A stretch of 8,428 nt of DNA from an uncultured Eubacteriales bacterium (GTDB taxonomy: Bacteria; Bacillota; Clostridia; Lachnospirales; Anaerotignaceae). A model generated the notes under the pieces. That model was given only the letters and a program-made list of their open reading frames with translations, made no database searches and had not been told where the DNA came from. A program made the position numbers and the translations under genes. Each line of letters opens with the position of its first letter. Position 1 is the stretch's first letter. The DNA is taken from the NCBI GenBank assembly GCA_934552695.1, contig CAKTER010000060.1:1-8428 (forward strand), given 5' to 3'. Shown one piece after another: positions 1 to 6,958 of the stretch.

Positions 1-1
1 G

Positions 2-7
2 TATAAT
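2..7 (+). promoter_or_regulatory. Candidate -10 box of the his operon promoter
   Basis: The hexamer TATAAT matches the sigma-A -10 consensus exactly and lies about 200 nt upstream of hisZ. Transcription would begin near position 13-15. The -35 region would fall outside the window, so the promoter cannot be confirmed. The same bases also form a weak 5-bp inverted repeat (GTATA 1-5 with TATAC 14-18) followed by six T (19-24). This could instead be the tail of a weak terminator from an upstream gene. Confidence 0.35.
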
Positions 8-25
8 AGCCCATATACTTTTTTG

Positions 26-41
26 TGCTACCATGGTAGCA
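26..41. promoter_or_regulatory. Perfect 16-bp palindrome, candidate repressor operator
   Basis: TGCTACCATGGTAGCA is identical to its own reverse complement over all 16 bases, with no central spacer. It starts about 12 nt after the predicted transcription start of the his operon. That is a normal place for an operator bound by a dimeric repressor. Because the centre has no loop, it makes a better DNA dyad than an RNA hairpin. TrpR-family regulators of the YerC/HisR type have been proposed for his operons in Bacillota, which would fit, but I cannot match this site to a known motif from memory. The regulator is not in the window. Confidence 0.4.
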
Positions 42-183
42 TGGTGAAGCGAACAAACGGCCTGTACCGAAGAAGGTGGCTGTTTCAAGGGTTCCGTTGC
101 AAAGCGAAGGCTGCGGGTGGGACCGGCAAACGGATGGATTGGGAAGGAGCTCTTTGGCAAAGCCCGGCAGGGGGCCAAAGGGA
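42..183 (+). promoter_or_regulatory. Structured 5' leader of the his operon, T-box-like core
   Basis: No convincing protein is encoded before hisZ, but the leader folds well by eye. An 8-bp helix pairs 55-62 (AAACGGCC) with 78-85 (GGCTGTTT, one G-U). Above a UGU bulge it is capped by ACC 66-68 with GGT 75-77 and a GAAGAA loop. GAAC 51-54 can extend it with GTTC 91-94. At 115-125, GGGTGGGACCG resembles the T-box core (AGGGTGGNACCGCG). The variable base is G, as expected for pairing with C73 of tRNA-His. CTGCGGG 111-117 can pair with CCCGGCAG 163-170. A competing hairpin pairs CTTTGGC 152-158 with GCCAAAG 174-180. No T run follows, and I could not identify a canonical Stem I or a CAC specifier. 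The T-box reading is therefore only a hypothesis. Confidence 0.25.
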
Positions 184-203
184 GGAAATAAGGAGGCAAC
201 CCC

Positions 204-1469
204 ATGCGAGTGAATCATTTGCAAACCCCGGCGGGCCTGCGGGACGTGCTGCCCGAGGAATACGACCGGAAAATGGCCCTGCGGGAGCGGATTGGCCGGG
301 TGTTTTCCGGCTTTGGCTATCGGGGGGTGGAAAGCCCGCTGCTGGAATACCGGGAGGTATTCGATTTGGACGATACACAGATGTATAAGCTGTTTGACCG
401 GGACGGGGCGGCACTGGCGCTGCGGGCGGACATGACCCCGCCCATTGCCCGCATGGCTGCCACGGCCTATGCCGGGGAAACGGGCCCCTTGCGGTTTTAT
501 TATTTTGGCGATGCCTTCCGGGAGAACCGGGGCTACCAGGGCAAGCAGCGGCAGTTTACCCAGGCAGGGGTGGAGCTTTTGGGGGCGACGGGCCCGGCGG
601 CCGACGGGGAGGTGCTGGCTCTGGCGGTGGAAAGCCTGCGGGCCTGCGGGCTAACGGATTTTCGGATTCATGTGGGCCATGCCGAGTTTTTTAAAGGGAT
701 TTTGGAGGAAAGCGGGCTGGCGGAGGACCAAGGCCGGGCGCTACAGGAAACGGTGGCCCGGCGGGATTTTGTGGCCAGCGAGGAGTTGGTGCAGACCCTG
801 CCCCTGACCCCTGAGCAGCAGGAGCTGCTGTTGGCCCTGCCCCGGCTGGTGGGGGACGTGGAAGTGCTTACGCAGGCGGCGGAAATGACCCGGAGCCATC
901 AGGCCCTGGCGGCCTTGGCCCAGCTGCGGGAGCTGAACGAGATTTTGGTAGCCTATGACGTGGCGGAGTCCGTCCGGTTCGATTTAGGGCTGGTGAACCA
1001 GCTGAATTATTACACCGGCATTTTGCTGCGGGGCTATGCCTATGGCAGCGGGTATTCCCTGGTGGACGGCGGCCGGTACGATAATTTGGGGCAGCGGTTT
1101 GGACGGCCCCGGCCTTCGGTGGGCTTTGCCATTCGGCTGGGCGGCCTGCTGGACGCCCTGCGGTATCAGGGGGCGGAGCCGGAAAGCAGCCGGGTGGAGA
1201 CGCTGGTGACCTACACGGCGGAGGCCCGGAGCGAGGCCCTGGGGGCGGCGGCGGACTTCCGGCATTGGGAGCAGAGCCTGGAGGTGGCGCTGGAGCCGCA
1301 AACGGCAGAAAGTGCCGTAGAGCTGGCCCGGCAGCGGGGGATGCAGCGGCTGCTGCACTTTACCGGTAACGGGCGAATTCGGGTGTTTTTGTTTGTGGAG
1401 GAAGGCACGTTTTCTCTGGAGACTACCCGGGACGAGCTGTTAAAAAATCTGGAGGAGGCGCAGGCATGA
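204..1469 (+). CDS. hisZ: ATP phosphoribosyltransferase regulatory subunit HisZ
   Basis: HisZ is a histidyl-tRNA synthetase paralogue that does not charge tRNA. It joins short-form HisG in the complex that commits ATP and PRPP to histidine synthesis, and carries the histidine feedback response. The 421-residue product has the class II synthetase fold. Residues 71-84 read [14 protein letters not shown], the HisZ version of the synthetase LRPE motif. A motif-2-like [10 protein letters not shown] lies at 98-107, [12 protein letters not shown] at 116-127, YYTG at 269-272 and GGRYDNL at 289-295. A C-terminal alpha/beta domain of roughly 100 residues follows, as in the longer HisZ proteins. The start is set by AGGAGG at 191-196, 7 nt before ATG. 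HisZ rather than HisS is supported by RADMTPP and by the short-form hisG directly downstream, overlapping by 4 nt (ATGA). Confidence 0.96.
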   Translation: MRVNHLQTPAGLRDVLPEEYDRKMALRERIGRVFSGFGYRGVESPLLEYREVFDLDDTQMYKLFDRDGAALALRADMTPPIARMAATAYAGETGPLRFYYFGDAFRENRGYQGKQRQFTQAGVELLGATGPAADGEVLALAVESLRACGLTDFRIHVGHAEFFKGILEESGLAEDQGRALQETVARRDFVASEELVQTLPLTPEQQELLLALPRLVGDVEVLTQAAEMTRSHQALAALAQLRELNEILVAYDVAESVRFDLGLVNQLNYYTGILLRGYAYGSGYSLVDGGRYDNLGQRFGRPRPSVGFAIRLGGLLDALRYQGAEPESSRVETLVTYTAEARSEALGAAADFRHWEQSLEVALEPQTAESAVELARQRGMQRLLHFTGNGRIRVFLFVEEGTFSLETTRDELLKNLEEAQA

Positions 1470-2119
1470 GATATTTGACCTTTGCATTGGCCAAGGGACG
1501 GCTGGCGGACCAGGCCATGGAGCTGTTCGAAAAAATCGGCCTGCCCTGCCAGGAGATGAAAGAGGGCAGCCGGAAGCTGATTTTTACCAACGAGGAGCAA
1601 AAATTGCGGTTCTTTTTATCGAAGCCCAGCGATGTGCCTACCTATGTAGAGTATGGGGCGGCGGACATCGGGATTGTGGGGAAGGACACCCTGCTGGAGG
1701 AGGACCGGAATTTGTACGAAATGCTGGACTTGGGGCTGGGAAAGTGCCGGATGATGGTGGCCGGGCTTCCGGAGGCGGCCACGGCCCTGGAGAACAACCA
1801 TCATTTGCGGGTGGCAACCAAATACCCCCGGATTGCCCGGGAGTTTTTTGACAGCCGGCATCAGACGGCGGAAATTATTAAGCTGAACGGCTCGGTGGAG
1901 CTGGCGCCCATTGTAGGGCTTTCCGATGTGATTGTGGATATTGTGGAGACCGGCAGCACCCTGAAGGAAAACGGGCTGACGGTACTGGCCGAGGTGTGCC
2001 CGCTTTCGGCCCGGCTGGTGGTGAACCGGGTAAGCATGAGCTTGCAGCGGCAGCGAATTTTGGCCATTATCGACGCTTTGCGGGCGGAGCGCAAGCGGGG
2101 ACAGGAGGAAAAAGCATGA
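1466..2119 (+). CDS. hisG: ATP phosphoribosyltransferase catalytic subunit, short form (HisG)
   Basis: HisG catalyses the first step of the pathway: ATP plus PRPP gives phosphoribosyl-ATP and pyrophosphate. At 217 residues it is the short form, which lacks the C-terminal regulatory domain and needs HisZ. Visible family motifs are [20 protein letters not shown] near the N-terminus, [16 protein letters not shown] around residues 65-80, and the PRPP-binding loop with D158 followed by ETGSTL at 161-166. It starts in an ATGA overlap with the hisZ stop. GGAGGAGG at 1451-1458 acts as ribosome binding site, so translation of the two subunits is probably coupled. Its own stop overlaps the hisD start in the same way. 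The last residues (about 205-217) are a charged tail rich in Arg, Lys and Glu. Confidence 0.97.
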   Translation: MRYLTFALAKGRLADQAMELFEKIGLPCQEMKEGSRKLIFTNEEQKLRFFLSKPSDVPTYVEYGAADIGIVGKDTLLEEDRNLYEMLDLGLGKCRMMVAGLPEAATALENNHHLRVATKYPRIAREFFDSRHQTAEIIKLNGSVELAPIVGLSDVIVDIVETGSTLKENGLTVLAEVCPLSARLVVNRVSMSLQRQRILAIIDALRAERKRGQEEKA

Positions 2120-3405
2120 TTCCGGTATTTCGGTATCGTTCGCCGGAGGGCGAAGCGTTTTTGCGGGAGCGTACCCAGCGCTCCCAGTTGGAGCAAGGGG
2201 AGGTACAGGCCCGGGTGGACGAGATTTTGGCCCAAGTGCGGGCCCGGGGGGACGAGGCGCTCTTGGCCTATACCCGGCAGTTTGACGGGGCAGACTTAAA
2301 CCCGGAGACCCTGCGGGTGACACCGGCGGAGCGGGAAGCGGCCTTTGCCCACATCGACCCGGCCCTGCGGCGGACTATGGAGCAGTCGGCCGCCCGGATT
2401 CGGGACTTCCACCAAAAGCATTTGGCCCAAAGCTGGGAGGAGGAAGAAAACGGGGCGCTGCTGGGGCAGCTGGTGCGGCCCATGGAGCGGGTGGGGGTGT
2501 ACGTCCCCGGCGGCAAGGCCGCCTATCCCTCGTCGGTGCTGATGAATGTAATCCCGGCCAAGGTGGCGGGGGTACCCGAGATTTATATGGCCACACCGGC
2601 GGGAGCCGACGGCAGCGTGCCCGCCACCACGTTGGTGGCAGCGACCATTGCCGGGGTGGATACCATTTTTAAAATGGGCGGGGCCCAGGCCATTGGGGCC
2701 TTGGCCTTTGGCACGGAAAGCGTACCCAAGGTGGATAAAATCACCGGCCCGGGGAATATTTATGTGGCCCTGGCCAAGCGGGCGGTGTTTGGCCATGTGA
2801 GCATCGATTCGGTGGCCGGGCCCAGCGAGATCCTGGTGGTGGCCGATGAAAGTGCCGACCCGGTGTATGTGGCGGCCGACCTGCTTTCGCAGGCAGAGCA
2901 CGACGAGCTGGCCTCGGCCTTACTTGTGACCACCAGCGAAGGGCTGGCCCGGGCGGTACAGGAGGAGCTGGAGCGGCAAACGGCGCAGTTGCCCCGGCGG
3001 GCCATTGTGGAAAAGTCGTTACAGAGCTTTGGTGCGGCGCTGCTGGTGGATTCCCGGGCCGAAGCGGCAGAGTGCGCCAACCGGGTGGCCCCGGAGCATT
3101 TGGAGCTGATGGTGAGCGACCCCAAAGCGTTGCTGCCGGCCATCCGCAATGCGGGCGCCATTTTTTTGGGGGCCTACTCCCCCGAGCCCTTGGGGGATTA
3201 TATGGCAGGGCCCAACCATGTGCTGCCCACCAGCGGCACGGCCCGGTTTTTTTCGCCCCTGAATGTAGAGGATTTCCGAAAAAAGACCAGTCTCGTCGGC
3301 TTTAACCGGGAGGCTCTTCTGGCCCTGGCCGATGGAATCATTACCTTTGCCGAGGCCGAGGGGCTTTCGGCCCATGCCAATGCGGTACGAGTGCGAAAAA
3401 AATAA
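2116..3405 (+). CDS. hisD: Histidinol dehydrogenase HisD
   Basis: HisD performs the last two steps: NAD-dependent oxidation of L-histidinol to histidinal and then to L-histidine. It is a zinc enzyme in the cytoplasm. The 429-residue product has the usual family length. The expected zinc ligands are present: Q259 and H262 (SQAEHDE), D361 ([12 protein letters not shown]) and H420 (GLSAHAN). The general acid/base pair is E327-H328 (VAPEHLEL). The cofactor-side sequences [13 protein letters not shown] and KITGPGN are also intact. The frame is open further upstream, but ATG 2116 is the correct start. It forms an ATGA overlap with the hisG stop, has AGGAGG at 2103-2108 with 7-nt spacing, and begins MIPVFRY as expected for the family. 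An 81-nt gap follows, the largest inside the operon. Confidence 0.97.
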   Translation: MIPVFRYRSPEGEAFLRERTQRSQLEQGEVQARVDEILAQVRARGDEALLAYTRQFDGADLNPETLRVTPAEREAAFAHIDPALRRTMEQSAARIRDFHQKHLAQSWEEEENGALLGQLVRPMERVGVYVPGGKAAYPSSVLMNVIPAKVAGVPEIYMATPAGADGSVPATTLVAATIAGVDTIFKMGGAQAIGALAFGTESVPKVDKITGPGNIYVALAKRAVFGHVSIDSVAGPSEILVVADESADPVYVAADLLSQAEHDELASALLVTTSEGLARAVQEELERQTAQLPRRAIVEKSLQSFGAALLVDSRAEAAECANRVAPEHLELMVSDPKALLPAIRNAGAIFLGAYSPEPLGDYMAGPNHVLPTSGTARFFSPLNVEDFRKKTSLVGFNREALLALADGIITFAEAEGLSAHANAVRVRKK

Positions 3406-3411
3406 AACCTT

Positions 3412-3444
3412 ACAAAACTTAGGGTGATTTTTTGGGAGTTTTGT
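3412..3444. promoter_or_regulatory. Inverted repeat in the hisD-hisB gap, possible internal control site
   Basis: ACAAAACT (3412-3419) and AGTTTTGT (3437-3444) are a perfect 8-bp inverted repeat separated by 17 nt. They lie in the only real gap of the operon (3406-3486), which is far richer in A and T than the flanking genes. A TAATAT at 3447-3452 resembles a -10 box, but I find no good -35 at 16-18 nt spacing, so an internal promoter is uncertain. As RNA the repeat would be a weak A-U stem with a large loop and no following T run, which argues against a terminator. It could be an operator, a processing site or a relic of gene loss. Confidence 0.3.
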
Positions 3445-3486
3445 GGTAATATGGTTGTGTGGAAATCGAAAAAAGAGGTGAATGCC

Positions 3487-4077
3487 ATGCGGAAAGCGTC
3501 GGCGGAGCGGAAAACGGCAGAAACGGCCATTGCCGTTACGCTGAATTTGGACGGCTCCGGGAATTACCGGGTGGAAACGGGGATTGGGTTTTTTGACCAT
3601 ATGCTGTGTCAGGTGGCCCGCCACGGTTTTTTTGATTTGGAAATCCAGGCCGACGGCGATACGGGGGTGGACTGTCACCACACGGTAGAGGACACCGGGG
3701 TGGTGCTGGGCCAGTGCTTAAAAAAAGCGCTGGGAGACAAAAGCGGCATTCGCCGGTACGGCAGCTGTTTGCTGCCCATGGAGGATGCCTTGGCCCTGTG
3801 CGCCGTGGATGTTTCGGGACGGCCCTATCTGGCCTTCGAGGCGGAGTTTACCACGCCCCGGCTGGGGGAGCTGGATACGGAAATGGTGGAGGAATTTTTC
3901 CGGGCAGTCTGCCTTCATGCCGGGCTGAACGTCCATCTCCGGCTGTTGGCGGGGAAGAATAACCACCATATGGCAGAGGCGCTGTTTAAGGCCTTTGGCC
4001 GGGCGCTATGCGAGGCGGTTAGCTGCGACCCCCGGGTACAAGGGACGCTTTCCACCAAGGGAATGCTGGAGGGCTGA
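3487..4077 (+). CDS. hisB: Imidazoleglycerol-phosphate dehydratase HisB
   Basis: HisB removes water from imidazole glycerol phosphate to give imidazole-acetol phosphate. The 196-residue product is the stand-alone dehydratase, without the N-terminal histidinol-phosphatase domain of enterobacterial HisB. The manganese-binding pattern of the family is visible twice: D37-H38, then DCHHTVED with H64, H65 and E68, and later NNHHMAEALFKAFG with H160, H161 and E164. The frame is open upstream to 3424. ATG 3487 is preferred because GAGGTG at 3475-3480 sits 6 nt before it and the product then begins MRKASAERKTAET, as in relatives. One oddity is PMED at 97-100, where most homologues read PMDE. Only one base separates its stop from hisH. 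Confidence 0.96.
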   Translation: MRKASAERKTAETAIAVTLNLDGSGNYRVETGIGFFDHMLCQVARHGFFDLEIQADGDTGVDCHHTVEDTGVVLGQCLKKALGDKSGIRRYGSCLLPMEDALALCAVDVSGRPYLAFEAEFTTPRLGELDTEMVEEFFRAVCLHAGLNVHLRLLAGKNNHHMAEALFKAFGRALCEAVSCDPRVQGTLSTKGMLEG

Positions 4078-4078
4078 G

Positions 4079-4675
4079 ATGATTGGGATTGTAGATTATG
4101 GAATGGGCAATCTCCGCAGCGTGGAAAAGGCGCTGGAATATGTAGGCTGTCCGGCTTTTATCTCGGGGGACGCCACCCGGCTGGCCCGGGCGGACAAGCT
4201 GGTGCTGCCGGGGGTGGGGGCGTTTCGGGATGCCATTGCCACCCTGCGGGAAACCGGGCTGGCTGAGCTGATTGTTCGGGCGGTACAGGCCGGGACCCCG
4301 ACCCTGGGGATTTGCCTGGGGATGCAGCTGCTGTTTGATGTGAGCTATGAAAACGGGGAATACCAAGGGCTGGGGCTGTTGCCGGGCCGGATTGTCCGGC
4401 TGCCGGACACGGTAAAGGTACCGCATATCGGCTGGAACTCCCTGCGAATTTTACAGCGGGAGCCGCTGTTTGCGGGCCTGCCGGAGGAACCCTATGTGTA
4501 TTTTGTGCATTCCTACTATTTAAAAACCGAAGCGCCGGTGGTCAGCGCCGTGTGCGATTACGGAACGGTGGTACAGGCCGCCGCCCAGCGGGACAACCTG
4601 TTTGCGGTGCAGTTCCACCCCGAAAAAAGCGGGGACGTGGGACTCCGGATACTCAAAAATTTTGGAGGGCTATAA
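4079..4675 (+). CDS. hisH: Imidazole glycerol phosphate synthase, glutaminase subunit HisH
   Basis: HisH hydrolyses glutamine and passes ammonia through a tunnel to its partner HisF, two genes downstream. The 198-residue product is a class I glutamine amidotransferase. It begins MIGIVDYGMGNLRSVEKAL, has PGVGAF at 44-49 for the oxyanion region, nucleophile C79 in GICLGMQLL, and H180 and E182 in AVQFHPEKSG to complete the triad. The C-terminus ILKNFGGL is typical. An in-frame upstream extension from 3995 would overlap hisB and is not supported. ATG 4079 has GGAGGG at 4068-4073 inside the hisB end and lies one base after the hisB stop, which suggests coupled translation. Confidence 0.97.
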   Translation: MIGIVDYGMGNLRSVEKALEYVGCPAFISGDATRLARADKLVLPGVGAFRDAIATLRETGLAELIVRAVQAGTPTLGICLGMQLLFDVSYENGEYQGLGLLPGRIVRLPDTVKVPHIGWNSLRILQREPLFAGLPEEPYVYFVHSYYLKTEAPVVSAVCDYGTVVQAAAQRDNLFAVQFHPEKSGDVGLRILKNFGGL

Positions 4676-4677
4676 TC

Positions 4678-5406
4678 ATGCAAATTTACCCGGCGATCGA
4701 TGTAAAAAACGGCCAGTGTGTTCGCTTGCGGCAAGGGCGTTTTGACGACATGACGGTTTATGGGGACGACCCGTTAAAGGTGGCGGGGCAGTGGATGCGG
4801 GCCGGGGCCAACTTTATCCATGTGGTGGATTTGGACGGGGCCCGGCTGGGAGCCAGCTTTAACGGCGAGATTATTCGGCAGATCGTGGCCCAGCTGGGCA
4901 TTGCCGTACAGACCGGCGGCGGTATCCGCTCCATGCGGGACATTGAGGAAAAGCTGGCGCTGGGGGCCCGGCGGGTGGTGCTGGGGACGGCGGCGGTGAA
5001 CAACCCCGACCTAATCCGGGACGCTGTGCAGGTGTATGGCGACCGCATTGCCGTGGGCATCGATGCCAACGGCGGCCGGGTAGCCATTCAGGGCTGGGAA
5101 GTGGTCAGCCAGGTCTCGGCGCTGGAGCTGTGCCAGGAAATGGCCCAAATTGGCGTAAAAACCATTATTTATACCGATATTTCCAAGGACGGCATGATGA
5201 TTGGCCCCAACGTGGAGGCCATTCGGGAAGTGGTAGAGGCCACCCCCGGGGTAAACATCATTGCCTCCGGCGGGATTTCGTCGTTGATGGACTTGGAGCA
5301 AGTAGAGGCGGCCGGGGCCCACGGGGCCATTATCGGGAAGGCCCTGTATCAGGGAGCGTTGCAGCTGAACGAGGTGCTGGCTCACTTTAATCGAAGCGGA
5401 CGGTGA
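4678..5406 (+). CDS. hisA: ProFAR isomerase HisA
   Basis: HisA is the phosphoribosylformimino-AICAR-phosphate isomerase, an Amadori rearrangement that produces the HisF substrate. The 242-residue product is a (beta/alpha)8 barrel. The two catalytic aspartates are D8 ([17 protein letters not shown]) and D129 ([15 protein letters not shown]). Phosphate-binding glycines are visible at 80-82 (TGGGIR) and in IASGGIS near the C-terminus, and YTDISKDGM is at 165-173. The frame is open upstream into hisH, but ATG 4678 is the start. It lies 2 nt after the hisH stop, with GGAGGG at 4664-4669 and 8-nt spacing. PriA, the dual HisA/TrpF enzyme of Actinobacteria, is unlikely in this gene context. Confidence 0.97.
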   Translation: MQIYPAIDVKNGQCVRLRQGRFDDMTVYGDDPLKVAGQWMRAGANFIHVVDLDGARLGASFNGEIIRQIVAQLGIAVQTGGGIRSMRDIEEKLALGARRVVLGTAAVNNPDLIRDAVQVYGDRIAVGIDANGGRVAIQGWEVVSQVSALELCQEMAQIGVKTIIYTDISKDGMMIGPNVEAIREVVEATPGVNIIASGGISSLMDLEQVEAAGAHGAIIGKALYQGALQLNEVLAHFNRSGR

Positions 5407-5413
5407 ACCGACG

Positions 5414-6172
5414 ATGCATACCAAACGAATCATTCCCTGTCTGGACGTGACCGGCGGCCGGGTGGTAAAGGGTGTTAATTTTGTAGACCTGCGGGACGCC
5501 GGGGACCCGGTGGAGATTGCCGCCCAGTACAACCGGTCGCTGGCGGACGAGATTGTGTTTTTGGATATTACGGCTTCCTCCGACGCCCGGAGCATTCTGC
5601 TGGATGTGGTGCGGCGTACCGCCGAGCAGGTGTTTATCCCCCTCACAGTAGGCGGTGGGATTCGCACCGTGGAGGACTTTCGGGATATTTTGGCAGCCGG
5701 GGCCGATAAGATTTCGGTAAACTCGGCGGCGTTAAAGCGCCCGGAATTGATTACCGAGGCCGCCCGCCGGTTTGGCGACCAGTGCGTGGTAGTGGCCATC
5801 GACGCCAAGCGCCGGGAAGGCGGCGGGTTCGACGTGTACTTAAACGGCGGCCGGGTGAATACCGGCCGGGATGCGGTGGAATGGGCCCGGGAGGCGGCCA
5901 GCCGGGGGGCCGGGGAGATTTTGCTCACCAGCATGGACCGGGACGGGGTCAAGACCGGATACGATTTGGAGCTGACGGCGGCGGTAGCCAACGCCGTGAA
6001 TATCCCGGTGATTGCTTCCGGCGGCGCCGGGAAACAAGAGGACTTTTACGAGGCACTGACCACCGGCGGGGCGGATGCGGCCCTGGCGGCTTCGCTGTTC
6101 CATTTTGGCGAGCTTTCGGTGGAGGAAGTGAAAACCTATTTGCGGGAGAAAAACGTGCCGGTGCGGCTGTAA
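5414..6172 (+). CDS. hisF: Imidazole glycerol phosphate synthase, cyclase subunit HisF
   Basis: HisF uses ammonia from HisH to convert PRFAR into imidazole glycerol phosphate and AICAR, which links the pathway to purine synthesis. The 252-residue barrel has the two catalytic aspartates in their usual places: D11 ([16 protein letters not shown]) and D130 ([10 protein letters not shown]). Phosphate-binding loops are GGGIRT at 80-85 and ASGGAG at 201-206, with TSMDRDG around D175. It starts 7 nt after the hisA stop. No strong Shine-Dalgarno sequence precedes this ATG, unlike the other genes here, so its translation may depend on ribosomes finishing hisA. HisA and HisF are ancient paralogues. The N-terminal [12 protein letters not shown] identifies this one as HisF. 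Confidence 0.97.
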   Translation: MHTKRIIPCLDVTGGRVVKGVNFVDLRDAGDPVEIAAQYNRSLADEIVFLDITASSDARSILLDVVRRTAEQVFIPLTVGGGIRTVEDFRDILAAGADKISVNSAALKRPELITEAARRFGDQCVVVAIDAKRREGGGFDVYLNGGRVNTGRDAVEWAREAASRGAGEILLTSMDRDGVKTGYDLELTAAVANAVNIPVIASGGAGKQEDFYEALTTGGADAALAASLFHFGELSVEEVKTYLREKNVPVRL

Positions 6173-6187
6173 GCCCGGGGAGGGACT

Positions 6188-6523
6188 ATGGCATTTTTGG
6201 ATGAGCTGAAATTTGACGAAAAAGGGCTGATTCCGGTGATTACCCAGGATTTTGCCACCAAACAGGTGCTGATGCTGGCCTATGCCAACCGGGAGGCCCT
6301 GGCCCTGACGCTGAAAACCGGGACGGTACACTATTTTAGCCGCAGCCGCCAAAGCCTGTGGCACAAGGGGGAAACCTCGGGCCACTTTCAAAAGGTGCGG
6401 CAAATTTTTTACGACTGCGACGGAGACGCCGTGCTGATTTTGGTGGATCAGGTGGGAGCGGCCTGCCACACAGGCAAGTTCTCGTGTTTTTATCGGGATA
6501 AGGACGGAAACGAGGTGCTATGA
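6188..6523 (+). CDS. hisI: Phosphoribosyl-AMP cyclohydrolase HisI
   Basis: HisI opens the adenine ring of phosphoribosyl-AMP to give ProFAR, the HisA substrate. The 111-residue product is a single-domain cyclohydrolase, not fused to HisE. Its metal site is intact: D76, C77, D78 and D80 in [10 protein letters not shown], then C93 in GAACHTG and C100 in SCFYR. These supply the acidic magnesium ligands and the three zinc cysteines shared across the dimer. [19 protein letters not shown] at 48-66 is the usual substrate-binding signature. It starts 15 nt after hisF, with GGAGGG at 6179-6184 close to the ATG. The stop overlaps the hisE start. Confidence 0.97.
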   Translation: MAFLDELKFDEKGLIPVITQDFATKQVLMLAYANREALALTLKTGTVHYFSRSRQSLWHKGETSGHFQKVRQIFYDCDGDAVLILVDQVGAACHTGKFSCFYRDKDGNEVL

Positions 6524-6849
6524 TGGTTTTGGACGAAATTTTGCAAACGGTGGAGGAACGGAAGCGGTTCCCCCAGGAAGGCAGCTATACCAACTATCTG
6601 CTGGAAAAGGGCTTGGATAAAATTTTAAAAAAGGTGGGGGAAGAGGCTGCCGAAACCATTATTGCGGCCAAAAACCCCAGCGATACCGAGCTGACCGGCG
6701 AGGTGGCCGACCTGCTGTATCACCTGACCGTGATGCTTTCGGTACGGGGGCTGAGCTGGCAACAGGTGTTTGCCGTGCTGGAGCAGCGGGAACAGAAAAC
6801 CGGGAACCTAAAACCCAAAAACCACCCCGAGACCGTAACGGAGTACTAA
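6520..6849 (+). CDS. hisE: Phosphoribosyl-ATP pyrophosphatase HisE
   Basis: HisE hydrolyses phosphoribosyl-ATP to phosphoribosyl-AMP and pyrophosphate, the second step of the pathway. The 109-residue all-alpha protein belongs to the MazG-like fold. The acidic metal-binding set is seen in [15 protein letters not shown] (E41, E42, E45) and [10 protein letters not shown] (E61, D64). Two adjacent ATG codons compete. The one at 6520 gives the ATGA overlap used elsewhere in this operon. The one at 6523 has better spacing from GAGGTG at 6512-6517 and would shorten the protein by one Met. It is the last his gene here. The following spacer and the change of function downstream suggest that the operon ends at this point. 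Confidence 0.96.
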   Translation: MMVLDEILQTVEERKRFPQEGSYTNYLLEKGLDKILKKVGEEAAETIIAAKNPSDTELTGEVADLLYHLTVMLSVRGLSWQQVFAVLEQREQKTGNLKPKNHPETVTEY

Positions 6850-6874
6850 GCGGGCAAACTTTGTCGAAGGAAAC

Positions 6875-6901
6875 CCGTTGCCCCCAGCGGCGCTTTCTCT
6901 T
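6875..6901 (+). terminator. Possible weak intrinsic terminator after hisE
   Basis: CCGTTG (6875-6880) and CAGCGG (6885-6890) form a 6-bp stem, with one G-U pair, around a CCCC loop. The sequence CGCTTTCTCTT follows, which is T-rich but interrupted. It lies 26 nt after the hisE stop, where an operon terminator would be expected. The short stem and imperfect T tract make it a weak candidate. It also overlaps the promoter-like sequence listed next. Confidence 0.3.
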
Positions 6902-6906
6902 AAAAT
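6878..6906 (+). promoter_or_regulatory. Candidate promoter for the downstream gene pair
   Basis: TTGCCC (6878-6883) matches four of six -35 consensus bases. TAAAAT (6901-6906) matches five of six -10 bases, and the spacer is exactly 17 bp. Transcription would start near 6913, about 45 nt before the next gene. This fits a new transcription unit beginning after the his operon. If real, the same DNA serves as hisE-side hairpin and new promoter. Confidence 0.4.
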
Positions 6907-6958
6907 GGAAAAAAATACCAAACCCAAAAGGGCGGATTTTCCAAAGGAGAGAGAGCCG

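Noticed and set aside
150..182. Hairpin in the his leader as an intrinsic terminator
   Set aside because: The stem CTTTGGC/GCCAAAG is good, but it is followed by GGAGGAAATAAGG, not by a T run, so it cannot act as a standard terminator.
23..388. Open frame starting in the leader and running into hisZ
   Set aside because: It overlaps hisZ out of frame, has a low-complexity Gly/Arg-rich product and no convincing ribosome binding site. It also has no His-codon run that would make it an attenuator leader peptide.
1996..2115. Upstream extension of hisD
   Set aside because: It would overlap hisG by more than 120 nt. ATG 2116 has a strong Shine-Dalgarno, ATGA coupling and the expected N-terminus. 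The same reasoning rejects upstream extensions of hisB, hisH and hisA.
1616..2323. Minus-strand open frame of 235 codons opposite hisG and hisD
   Set aside because: It is Pro/His/Gly-rich with no family signature and lies opposite well-supported genes. It is explained by the GC-rich codon bias.
5011..5991. Long minus-strand open frame of 326 codons opposite hisA and hisF
   Set aside because: Both hisA and hisF are complete with catalytic residues on the plus strand. The antisense product is Ser/Arg/Pro-rich with no recognisable motif, a shadow of biased codon use.
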